Shown: positions 12,611-26,634 of the stretch, one piece after another
Position numbering within the stretch: the first letter of the stretch is position 1
Layout of the letters: each line of letters begins with the position of its first letter
NCBI RefSeq assembly: GCF_022539665.2
Contig: NC_081331.1
Coordinates: forward strand, 496,001-560,000
Length of the DNA stretch: 64,000 nt
From: Daphnia carinata
Lineage: Eukaryota; Arthropoda; Branchiopoda; Diplostraca; Daphniidae
Reading direction: 5' to 3'
The notes under the pieces: model-generated
The model's input: only the letters and a program-made list of their open reading frames with translations
Databases searched by the model: none
Told to the model about the DNA's origin: nothing
Program-made: the position numbers and the translations under genes

Positions 12611-13359
12611 AAATATTAACTTTCGAGTCGGGAAGGAGAATAAACACACCTTTCGTACCCCCTCCTCATCCAATCTTTTATTCTTAAACGAAAAGAAAAA
12701 AAAATTCCAAGACGTTTCCTATTCGTCCCCCCCCCCCCCTTGCACTCGTTCCTTTTTTCCGGTTTGTAACAAATAACAAGATGAATTCAGCAAAAATTAA
12801 TTTATCGGCTCTCGGTTTTTGTCCCTTAATGTAATTTCTGTCAAAAATTTCAATGTATTTTTTGAGTCGTTTGCCGTCATATGCGATTACTCTTTGTATA
12901 TTTTGGCCCCGTTGTTTGTTGGCAACTAATTCAGAATTTTGCATGGACATTTTTTTTTCTCATTCGAGATGAATCTTTAGTTAGCAAAATACGTATGGGT
13001 TGTCGAGCTTTTAGCTCAATTTGTCGGTGTAGTGAAGTGAAATTTTGAATACAGAAGCGAGTTGTATCTTTCCGTGCCGAGAAAAAGAAACTCAAATGTT
13101 TTGGTAAACAACTAAAAAAATTTCTTGCTTTATCACCTAGCTCCGTTATTAACTTCGATCACGGACCATTCAATAGATGGCTCTCTATCGCTGCCAGCTG
13201 CTCCCCCAAAATCAGTGAAATTTCAACCACAAGTCACCGCAGACTCTTATGGCAATTTATAGCACAGCGTGGAGCAACCAGGTCTCTATGACTCTGATTC
13301 AGTCAAATTCCGTAAATTGTGCGGGTTTCGCGTTTCATTTGTTTTTATTGAACCCCACC

Positions 13360-13449
13360 CTACTTGGTTTCCGTGGCCGAGGCCAACCGTTTGGCTCTTA
13401 CATTGAGCCGAACAGTGTCTGAAAAGCTTCCCAGACTTTTCCCACAGGC
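13360..13449 (-). other. Terminal-exon-like segment at the outer end of the right arm
   Basis: On the minus strand a good acceptor (pyrimidine tract ending CTTTAG) precedes an open frame ending VRAKRLASATETK-stop (TAG at 13362-13360), with AATAAA about 12-15 nt beyond. This looks like a 3' exon of an unidentified gene. The stop codon and 3' UTR lie inside the inverted repeat, and the coding part lies outside it. No upstream exons were found, because the solo LTR occupies the adjacent DNA. Tentative. Confidence 0.35.
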
Positions 13450-13483
13450 CTAAAGAACAAAACAATAGTTAAATCCAATATAT

Positions 13484-14036
13484 TGTAACGAAATTTAAAA
13501 TATTAGATTTGTTAAACAAGAAATATAAATAAAACTGGAAATAAAAAGTCATTTGAAAGTTGCCCTAAACCCTTGTAATAGAGTTAAAAACGGACATCCG
13601 GAAATGTAAATAGATCCCGGGAATGATACAAGGTTGTCGTCGATCTTGCATCAGTGGATCGTGGGTTTCGCGTTGGTGGAGGGGAGTATATAAAAATGGT
13701 AGAATATAGAGTTGGGGGGGGGGGTAAGAGAGATACAGAGAGAGAGATTCTGGTTTTAATTTGTCTGTATAACGCTAGTTAGTTTTTGGTGACGGTCGGT
13801 GTTTGTGCGGATGGTTTCGTTTTGATAGTTTAAGTGGTACCGTGCAGTTGTTCCTTTGTTTTGGTTAGTGTAGAGGCCCGGCGGCCTGACATGTTAGACT
13901 TCAGTTCTGTGATAAACTAATATCAGACCGAAGAATAACTATCAAGACTAACAGGTGGCCAAAAGCACGTCAATCCATTTACAAAACAGAAAATATCCCC
14001 GACGTATTGTGGGTCTCTGTCCAAGACCGCGTTACA
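13484..14036. mobile_element. Solo LTR of a retrotransposon (553 bp)
   Basis: The element begins TGTAACG and ends CGTTACA, a perfect 7-bp terminal inversion with the canonical TG...CA ends. It is flanked by a 4-bp direct repeat ATAT (13480-13483 and 14037-14040), as expected for a target-site duplication. Inside lies a TATA box (TATATAAAA about 13687-13695), followed by a G-rich run and a purine GAGA tract. No gag/pol coding sequence or second LTR is present, so it looks like a solo LTR left by LTR-LTR recombination. Superfamily not assigned. Confidence 0.82.
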
Positions 14037-14040
14037 ATAT

Positions 14041-15089
14041 ATTTACTTTATAATAGTTCTTACCAACCATACCCATAAGTCCTGTTAACCAGTCCAACAC
14101 AAACATTTTGAGTGTCGAAATAAATTGACAGAGCAGGAATGTTAAATCACTCATGAACGCTAACTTTTACTGGACCTAGTGCTATGAAATCGGGAAAAGC
14201 AGAAACAGTTGAAGAAACCAGCCTGATATGTACGTCATACACAAGCAAACGTGAAAGGTCAACAATTGAGGAGCCAGAAAAAATGATAGGACTAAAAAGG
14301 GTTGGCGTTCATCAGCTTTCCTTAATTCGCCAGTTGCTGTACAAACAGAACTTCCGACAATCAAAATGGAGCACTTCACACACACACCTCTGTATTCGAA
14401 TAAATTAGGGGTCACAAGATTGACTATGAATATCAATTGCAATCCAGTCTGACTTAAGCTCGGTGGTACTCCCCCAACGTATCTCTCAAGACCTGTATGT
14501 TAACGTATGCCTTAAAGCCGACGTCAGCATCACGACAGAGCCGTTAAATAACTATGCGTTATTGGGAATTCTAAAATTTTCGTCCTATTTAGATTGAGAT
14601 AATGTGAAAAAAAATTGGCTTTTTATTCGAAATAAACGAATTAATATTGAGAGTATTTTTAAATAAGTTTTAATTCGGAGATTTGACAACTGTTTTCATA
14701 GAAACGAAGAAGGGTCCGATAAATTGAGCGACCTATCTTGCCCTCAGTTTCCACAGCGCCCTTTGCCCCTTTGTTGCCCTCAGTTTCCACATGGAGTTAA
14801 TTTAAGTCAGACGGGTTTGGTGGAATGGTCTTTTTAGTTGGAGACCATGGGCACAACGGGGTTTTGTTTGAACAAGTGATTTTAACAGTTTCCCCAGCAA
14901 ATACTGCCCATTCGATTACAGCATTAAATGCTTTTGAAAATCCAGTGCCAAGTTATGTTTGGGTTTGATGTTCAATCTAATGCATTTCCCCAAAAAATCA
15001 ACTATGTTGGCAGGTTAGTAAAAAAAAAAAAAAAATTAAAATAACGTATTCACTGCTGAATGTGGTCTTATGGGATACATCTAGCCTTG
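14041..15089. other. Unassigned DNA between solo LTR and Nup160 pseudocopy
   Basis: No gene was recognised; open frames near 14184-14442 on both strands look like chance. A short direct repeat GCCCTCAGTTTCCACA occurs at about 14739 and 14776. An A-run of 15 lies near 15020. Confidence 0.4.
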
Positions 15090-18000
15090 AATGCTTCAAG
15101 ATATTAAGCTACCTGAAGGATGCATATCAGGAAGATATTGTTTTACCGATTCCCCTTCAGTAGTTACACGAAACCGTTTCACATGCTGGTAAAAACTTAT
15201 TTATTTCTGAATTTGTTTTAGAACTTAAAGCTAGAGAAAAAGTTTAGGGCACAATTTAATATATTTTTTAAATAGGCAAATTAATAATGATGTCCTGGAA
15301 TTAGTTGAGCATAGCTTAGGTTTAAACCTTCATGGAAACTGTCTACTCATTAGATTTCAAGGATTAGCGATCCTGGAGGAAACATCCATACATGAAACTA
15401 GAAACAGTGTTGTCATCTTGGTCTCTACTATATCTTCAGTTCATCTTCTCGTTCTACCACATCCATCAAAACATAATGATCCATCAGCATTCAGTTCAAT
15501 GGGAACCAATATATCTGTCCCCTCTATTTTCACTGAAGCCTCGCTCCCATGGTTGAGTGAATCCTTCAGCCACCAGGTCATCAATAGCACCACTGCAAAT
15601 GTTTCCCTTCCCAGCACAGCAGCATCCTGTTTATCTGCCAATGGAAAAGAAGCTCTGTTTGCTTTGGCAAACACTACGTCAATATCTCTTATTCGCATGG
15701 GTCAGACACCCTCTGCTGTGAGTACGTTTAATTTGCAGCCATCTTCGAATTTTCCTCGTTTGCTCTCCAGTTATCTACCAACTGTATTACGACGCACGTC
15801 AAAGCAAGAAAACGAAGAAACCACGACTACTATTTGCTTGCTGCCAACAAACGATGACATTCTCGTATTGGCCGTAAGCAAAGGCTTGAAGTTGCGTATT
15901 TGATCAGCGACAACACAAGATTGCCGATTGGAATTTGACCTGATTGAGTTTCTTGGTGAGAAATCAGTTAAACAACTTGGCTCTCTTCACTGCATTCGGT
16001 GGTGCACGGAAGGTGAAAATTTCACACTGGGAGTCTTCTCTTCCTTTGGCAAAAAGAGGTCTTTCTACTTATCAATCTGCAAACGGGCCCTACACTCAAA
16101 TTAAATTTCCAGTCCTCCATCGCGGCACAGCACAGTCGTTTGATTGATTTTAGCCAAGGAGCCAAGGAGTCAAGGAGAACATCTATGGGAATTTGCTGAA
16201 ACGACTCGGTTACAGTGGCAACAAATCGCCTTGGAGCCGGGGTTTGAATCAGACATTGAGCACGATGATACCGTTGTTGATCCGAAACAAGCCTACATGC
16301 AGGCACTTTTTAAACCCGGCGCATTCTCTGTTTCTACATTGAGCAAAGCTCTACAAGCTTTTGATCATTCCGGGGCAACCAAAAGAAGGAGAATGGGAGA
16401 CATCAAAGAAGATATCATTATGGCACTCGAGAGGGAGTTATCCGATCAATCAGCAGATGCAGGTGATCTGACGGAAGAAGACTACCTGCTACTCGCAGCC
16501 AAATGTTGGGCTCAGTTCTATGCCTATGTTGTACAATACCATTTGAAGCGACCCGTTCCCATCGGCTTGTTAATTGATGAAAATGCTGGCTTTCATGCTC
16601 TTCTTAAAAAAGGGTTGATTTCCTTTCGGCGTCCCTTAGATCTCGTTGAGAGTTTGGTTTTACAACGAGGAATTCGTTGGAATGAGCACCCACATGTAGA
16701 CGTCATTTCTCCGCTCTTTGGAGGCCAGCAATAAGCTTCCGGCCTTACTGCCCTACTTGAGGTAAAAATCACAACTTTAACTTTCTTCGCGATGGTGTAT
16801 AAACAGTTGCATTATTGCAGGTCCTGCTTCTCGTCAGCGATAATTTGTTGACAGAACAAATAACGTGATTTGACCATTCCATGTTCCAGTTATAAAGCGC
16901 GGATCAAATTGCTCGCGAAATTGCTAATGAACTCCTTGAGAACAAATCGCTCGACTTGCTGAACACCATGCACATCGCATTGCCTTCCGTCAATGTTTAC
17001 ATGGCTTTGTCTAGCCTGCTGCAACAGCTCAGTGTCGGCATGAATGGAGGCAATTCGAAATCAAGTGACATTTTCTTAAGCGGCAAAAATTCTCTGCGGT
17101 TGCTATTCAATGGAGCACTTGGATTAGGCGCACTAGCCGAATCGTCCCGACAGATGGCTGACTTGAGGTGGGCATATGTCATATGGTACACGAGAAATCA
17201 CGTTCTATATTTGATTTGATTTTTGTGGTTTCATGTAAAGATTGGGCTTGTGTCGAGATGGATATTGGATATCACTTGAGATTTGTTTGATATTTATTTA
17301 AAATTTCTTTAAGGTGTGAATGGAATACGTGCTCCCGTAAATTCCTCATGGCCGTCGCCCTGATGGCTCCTGGTGAAGGAGACAAGGCCAGTCGATGGAT
17401 GCTTGAGGCTGCTGAAGGAATAGTCAAGGAACAACTCCTGAGCTCCGTTGTTTTAAAAAGCGTGGATGAAAGTGGCGATTCCATGAGTCGCTCAGACCCA
17501 GTGATTCGCTTTCACCTCGTCTGCGTCCAGTTGCTAGAGCAAGCTGGGCTGAGCAGTGCCGCACTTCGTGTTGCACTGGTTGCGTTAAACGGTAGCAGAA
17601 AGGAAGACCCGCTGTTAGCTACAATATGGTCTGTTGTCGCCAAACTTCATTTGAACTTGGGTCATTATCAGGTATAAGAGAACATCTTACAACCAAATGA
17701 CATTGTACCTAAACCATATTTCAACAGGAAGCATATGAAGCCATTGTTAATAATCCGGATAGCAGTCAACGGCCCGAAACACTGGGACGTTTGGTCAATA
17801 TTTTGTTAGAGCGCAAACAGATGGACACTCTTCTAACCTTTCCTTACGCTGGATTGGAGTCAGAGTTGGAGAAAATAGTAGAAAGGCGGGCTCAATCATC
17901 GGACGTTCTGTCTATGACGCTTTACTATTCGTTCCTCTATGCCTTTAACGTCAGACAGGGTAAAATGCGCAAAGCTGCTGCTGTGATGCATGAACAGGTG

Positions 18001-19426
18001 AAGTGCACTATCGAGAAACAGCTTTTGGTTATGAAAACTAATATCCTCTGATGACAGGCACTTCGATATGGATGTGAAGGTGAATCTGCAAAAATGGTCA
18101 AATGTCTTTTGGCATGCCTCAACGCCCTGCGTTTAGTCTCGAGGCAGGAAGCTTGGCTGGTGAAACCAGTGACAGCTTCGTCTGTTCGGAAGAATTCATC
18201 AGGATCACTCAAGCATACAGTAGACGTCATCGAATATGCTGATATCGAAAAGGAGTATGAACTTAGCTACGCCTGTATTAATCTTGGACAGCCGATCACA
18301 TCGCTATCCGCCTCTGATGTAGTAGCTCTTTTGATTTCACGTAACCGCTATGAATCCGCGCTGCGCATTGCCAAGATTTTTGACGTAAAAGGTATAAAAT
18401 CTCACTGACTCCTTTCATGAGGCTTGATGTGTTTTTCTCAACAATCTAATCTTAACTAGATACTTCGCCCGTCGTGGAACACCTTGCTGCCAATTGCATG
18501 GCGTTATCGAGAGAACAGGCCAACGAAGATGATGCTTGGGTTTGGTTATCTCTGAATCAGTCCTCTGGAGTTGGTAAGGCTTCGGAACAGGCCTGGCGGT
18601 TACTGGAAAAGATTATACCGAAAGCTGAAGGAGGTGATAAAGAAACACGTTGCCATCGAGCGGCTGCCCGAAAAATTCTTGGCTTGGATTGCACTCTGCC
18701 TTATTGGTTGGCCGCCAGCTACAAGTTGAGGAATCCCGGTGAACTTATCAGCCTCTATCATCAGGCAAGACTTCTGGAAGATGCAGCCCAGGTATTTTAG
18801 TTTCTGATTCTGTCAGTTTTAATTTAAAAATATTACTTGACAAAATCTATCAGGTGGCTCTCGAACTGGTGGATGCTATGCTAGGCAAAGGTAAGGAATA
18901 CTTTGGGTTCACCAGCAATCCGCTTCAGATCAACGCTCCTGCTATCTGGCTGCCCTACACCGTTATAGATCGTTTAATCATGGAATTGGAAGCCAATTCA
19001 AACGATTCTACCTACAAGATGGTAAATATTCTCTTTGTAACTTGTTTTTATAACCGCTTCAGTTCTTATTTGTATGTTTAGTTGCTGAAAGACATGAAGG
19101 ATAAATTGGAGACTTACTTCCATACCGCTGAACGTGTCAGTCGCTCTATTCTCGAATTATCCGTGTCTTAGCCTGCCTATTTTACGAAAATGTGAACTCC
19201 GTATTTTCATTTTACTGTATAATGAAATATCGAGAATACCTTTGAATCCAATAAATTCATGTGTATGTGACTGGAATTGTAAACGCAATTACACCAGTAT
19301 ATGCAGTTTAAAATCACAGAAAAGCGCTCACTGTGTTCAAGAAATTGACGGAAAAAACAGGTAATTATTAAATTTGTTGATATTAGTGTAAATTTTTTTT
19401 TGTTTAATAGATTTTTGTATGAGGAA
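15090..19426 (+). pseudogene. Truncated, partly decayed second copy of Nup160
   Basis: Similarity to the intact gene begins inside exon 2 (5200 matches 15090) and runs past the Nup160 stop to 19426, so the promoter, exon 1 and start codon are missing. Lesions: TGG to TGA at 15901-15903; a 1-nt loss near 16058; a rearranged gap near 16154-16172; TCA to TAA at 16732-16734; further stops at 16866-16868 and 16893-16895; and a deletion of about 570 bp (source 7407-7972) at 17260 with a few filler bases. The coordinate offset is 9886 before the losses and 9290 after. The part upstream of the deletion is about 94-95% identical to the gene. The part from 17290 is about 99% identical, with all splice sites and frames open. 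Confidence 0.93.
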
Positions 19427-19711
19427 AACTAACTGTAATCTAACCGTTAGAATTCTAGAGAAAGTTGGAGGTAGGGTATAGTTAATGACCCGGAAGACCT
19501 TGGTTCTTTGTCCTTTTTTTGGAGAGGGGTCAAGCTTAAGGTCGAAATACGATTTGAGAGCAAGGTACCGTTTAAAGGTGTAGAAATCGATGAAACAAAA
19601 TAGGTCAAGAAGCCTCCATTTCTGGTCAAAAGGAGAAACTCTTATGCCTATGAGATTCTACAAATAAAATAGTTCTCAAAGTTTTTATGGTTTCCTGACA
19701 ATCTATCGAGG
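19427..19711. promoter_or_regulatory. Upstream region of the small-peptide gene
   Basis: Unique-looking DNA immediately after the end of the Nup160 duplication, leading to a TATA box. No coding region was seen. Confidence 0.35.
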
Positions 19712-19720
19712 TATAAAAGG
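19712..19720 (+). promoter_or_regulatory. TATA box of the small-peptide gene
   Basis: TATAAAAGG matches the arthropod TATA consensus. A 5' UTR exon would start about 30 bp downstream, near 19743. A donor GTGAGT at 19834 and an acceptor AACAG ending at 19906 outline a 73-nt 5' UTR intron, leaving 29 nt before the start codon. Confidence 0.65.
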
Positions 19721-19935
19721 TTGGAGGTGGTTCTAGGCTTGTACGCATAATTCATCTGACCAAGGAAGAACTCGGTTGCTTCTTGTTGTTCTTCAATCCA
19801 TTCAACTAGGAACAAGTTTCTATCTAAATTTCGGTGAGTGCTAAGAAGCGAACAACATCTATTTATTAATTACGGAAAAGCTTTTTTTATTTCCGTATCT
19901 AAACAGTGTGTAATGAAAAGCTCTTGTTAGGTAAC

Positions 19936-20139
19936 ATGATGAAAATTATTCTTGCACTGGCTGTCCTTGTAGCTGTTTTCAGCATGGAGATCTTAGCCGC
20001 TAGTTTACAGAATCAACAAATTCATGAAGAAACACCAGCAGAAGAGAGGACATTTGGCCTGCTGGCGTTATTTGCAATTTGGCCTGCTATTAAAGGCTTT
20101 TTCAAAAGCATCTTTGCTCCCGCTGCTGTTACCTACTAG
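19936..20139 (+). CDS. Short secreted peptide precursor, antimicrobial-peptide-like
   Basis: A 67-residue open frame. The first about 21 residues (MMKIILALAVLVAVFSMEIL and onward) form a clear signal peptide with cleavage near AA-S. An acidic propeptide-like stretch with EETPAEER follows, then a hydrophobic, weakly cationic tail of about 29 residues including AIWPAIKGFFKSIFAP, which could form an amphipathic helix. Signal, acidic spacer, then cationic/hydrophobic mature peptide is the usual plan of many arthropod antimicrobial precursors, and the gene has a TATA box and a 5' UTR intron. There are no cysteines. No specific family was recognised, so the function is inferred only from architecture. 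An alternative is a small secreted or membrane-associated peptide of other function. Translation could also start at the second Met (19939). Confidence 0.7.
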   Translation: MMKIILALAVLVAVFSMEILAASLQNQQIHEETPAEERTFGLLALFAIWPAIKGFFKSIFAPAAVTY

Positions 20140-23594
<3,455 letters not shown>

Positions 23595-26100
23595 AATATG
23601 AAACCTAGAACGAAACTGAAATACCCATTCTAGAAAAGAAGGAAATGAATAAAACAAAAATGAATAGATTGTATAATGAGAAAAAAATGTATGCGTTATC
23701 GACGAGCAGGTCTGAAGACTTCTCATTGTTTCGGTTAAAAATAATTTTTTTGTCCGTTTAAAATTGCCGCTACTCAGCTTGTATCCGTCCAGATGTTTGG
23801 GGCTTTACCATAAATAAATTTGCTGTTCTTCCGATTTGACAAAGATAATTGAAGTTGTTTTACTCTAATTAAAAAAACTTTATACGTAACGGAAAAACTG
23901 CCCTGCCAGCGATCAATTTAGAATCGAAATAATGTATTCTTAACTAAATCTAAAATTCGACGAAAATTGAAAACGTGAGAAGGCTATAGCCTTTTCATTT
24001 TGAAGAAAATCATCAAAAATGGACATCTCTCAGAATTCAATAAAAAAAACATACATTATGCTCAAAATCAAACGCTGATTCTAACTGGCGTATTAGTTTA
24101 GCCGTTCCTATGAAGTTTTTTAATTATGCGCAATCAAAGTAGTTATAGCGCAACTACTTAAATAGTTTAGATAATTCGAAAACTATAAACTCTATGTAAA
24201 AACAAAATTCATTTTCATGATTCTTGTTAAATTTTCGTGATCCTCGTCTATTTTCGTGATCCTCGTTAAATTTTGAATCTAAATCATATTAGTTATCTAT
24301 ATTTATTGATATTATTTTTTAAAGGGAAAAATTTTTAAGCCCGACAAAATAAGCCCTACTTTCCCATATTTTATATTTTAGATTTCTCAAAATCCGTAAA
24401 TGCCATTCCGGAAAAAGTTCATTTTCGTGATTCTGGATAAATTTTGAATCTAAATCATGTATAGTTATCTAGATTTATTGATATTATTTTTTTTTTTTAT
24501 TTGGGCTTATTTTGTCGGGCTTAAAATTTCTTTCGCACCTACTTTTATATTGTAGATAATTTAAAAACCATAAACTCCACGCCAAAACGAAGTTCATTGT
24601 CGTGACTCTGGTTAAGTTTTGAATCTAAATCATGCATACTTTTCTTTATTTATTGATTATTTAAGAAAAATGGATTAACTTCGATGTGTCGCGCTAGCGC
24701 TGTAGCGTACTGGCGCGCCACAACAATATATGTGGCCGATGGAAATTTTAAGCCCGACAAAAAAATAGGCCCGACTTTTCCTTTTAAAAAATAATACCAT
24801 TAAATATAGATTACTATATATGATTTAGATTCTAAATTTAACGAGGATCACGAAAATAACATAGAAATAATATACGTAGACCTTATGGATTTTGAGTAAT
24901 CGATGAACCTTGATGTGTCACGCTAGCGCTGTAGCGTACCGGAGCGCTAGTATGAATAGAAAAAGTCGGGCTTAAAAATTTTTCCTTTAAAAAAATAATA
25001 TCAAGAAATCTAGATAACTATACATGATTTAGATTCCAAATTTAACGAGGATCACGAAAATAGACGTTGTTTTTACGTAGAATTTGTGGATTTTGATTAA
25101 TCAAAGAACTTTGATGTGTCACGCTAGCGCTGTAGCGTACTGGCACGCTAGTACGCTCGACTTAGTCTGGCTTAAATTTACCCCGACTTTCCTTTCCCGA
25201 CCTCATTTTCTTCGTTTTCCTTCATTTTATTAAACCCAATGGCAAAATAAACCCGATTTTTGTGATCAGCGATCAATTTCGCATCGGAATAATGTATTTT
25301 CTTACTAAATTTAGAATTTGACGAAAATCGAAAAAGTGGGAAGGCTATAGCCTTCTCATTTTTACGAAAATCGTCGAAAAGCAACATCTCTTGGAATTGG
25401 GCGAAAATCACAGGTTATAATCAAAATTGAACGCTGATCTCGAATCAGTAATTTATTTTGTCCTTAAACCAGCCGTTTTTTAAATAAAGGAAAAGGTGCT
25501 GCTAGCGCACCACCTTAATTTTTTGTTTTTTACGGTTAATTCAAAACCCGTAAGCCCAACGTCAAAATAAACCCGATTTTCGTGATCAACGATCAATTTC
25601 GAATCGGAATAATGTTTTTAAAACTAAATTTAGAATTTGATGAAAATTGAAAAAGTGGAAAGGCCTTCTCATTTTGACAAAATCATCAAAAATGGACATC
25701 TTTCAGAATTTAATAAAAAAACAGAAATTATGCTCAAAATCAAACGCTGGTTCTAGCTGGTATGGTAGTTTTTCCGTTACATCTGAAGTTTTTAAATTAT
25801 GTGCAATCAAAGTAGGTATAACGCAACTACCTAAATATTTTAGATAATTCGAAAACTATACAAAATTCATTTTCATGATTCTAGTTAAATTTTGAATTTA
25901 AATCATGTATAGCTATCTAGATTTATTGATATTATTTTTTAAAAGGAAACTTTTTTAAGCCCTATTATAAAAGTAGTTGCGCTATTACTACTTTAATTGC
26001 GCTAGCTAGCGCTGTCGCGTATTGGCGTGCTAGTGTTAAAACTATGATAGGATCTAAATGTGATACCATCTCATTTAGACAGAATTCCTTTTGAAAAATT
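23595..26100. repeat. Cluster of related non-autonomous repeats
   Basis: AT-rich DNA built from recurring blocks. Block A (about 200 bp, with the perfect palindrome AAGGCTATAGCCTT) occurs at about 23911-24150, 25262-25470 and 25580-25800. Block B is an inverted-terminal sequence of the type TTTTTAAGCCCGACAAAATA; facing pairs bound short units at about 24328-24529 and 24743-24984. Block C is GC-rich, of the type CGCTAGCGCTGTAGCGTACT plus GGCGCGCTAG, at about 24691, 24921, 25122 and 26005. Runs of TTATTGATATTATTTTTT precede several copies, some inverted. No transposase was seen, so these look like MITE-type elements, partly nested. Confidence 0.75.
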
Positions 26101-26634
26101 CAAAGGCCGCTATAAATTAGTTGTCGTGTTCCTTTTGTTTCGTGACTGCTATCTAACTTTTGCGTAATGCGTAAGAAGGGGCATTAAAAAAATAACAAGA
26201 GGTTCATTTGGCGGAACAGAATCCTTTTATTGACAAGACTGATAAGGAAAACATGTGAAAATGTCATGCTCAGCGCTGTTCCGTTAGCGCACCTCAAGAA
26301 CCGATCAACTCATATATAATCCCCCGAAAAGGTAGCTGAATCAGTGCCGCGAAAGTTGAGACAACCTTTACATTTCCTGCCATCATTTGATGTTCTTCAG
26401 ACTAGCGGATGCAAGCGTCGAGATGTTGGCCAGCACTTTTAACGAATGCAATACCGACATCACAACACATGCATTCAAGCTGCGCCGTGAAGAAGAAGAG
26501 TGAAGCAGGAAATGTAGATGGTGTACTCTATTCGCGGTGCTGAACAACACCATTAACGGGTGAGTCGACCAGTCCCTTTGGATTGCTACACGGAAAGAGC
26601 GTTATTTAAGTTAGAACAAGCATTAGTACAAGTT
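26101..26634. other. 3' flank of the orphan secreted-protein gene
   Basis: No gene was recognised between the repeat cluster and the stop codon of the minus-strand gene. It would hold its 3' UTR. Confidence 0.35.

Larger units (their letters stand above)
10504..13374. repeat. Near-perfect 1.4-kb inverted repeat with about 64-nt spacer
   Basis: The left arm 10504-11903 pairs with the right arm 11968-13374. Paired coordinates sum to 23878 at the outer ends and to 23871 near the centre, so only a few small indels separate the arms. By eye they are about 99% identical. One visible difference is a G run of 8 on the left against a C run of 13 on the right. The spacer about 11904-11967 holds a further short copy of a SAR1 segment. 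Shorter nested palindromes sit at the inner ends (for example GCTCGCTAAAAGCGAGC). Any read-through transcript from either side would fold into a very long hairpin. The arms carry rearranged SAR1 exons, listed separately, and an anonymous open frame of at least 70 codons. Confidence 0.95.

Noticed and set aside
10504-13374. Hairpin as a DNA transposon with long inverted ends
   Set aside because: The arms are mosaic host-gene sequence, no target duplication or transposase was seen, and the spacer is only about 64 nt.
14184-14442. Overlapping frames on both strands after the solo LTR
   Set aside because: Both strands open over the same short stretch with no recognisable product; likely chance.
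15418-19171. Second Nup160 as a functional paralogue
   Set aside because: It lacks exon 1 and the start codon, has several stops and a deletion of about 570 bp; only the 3' half is open.
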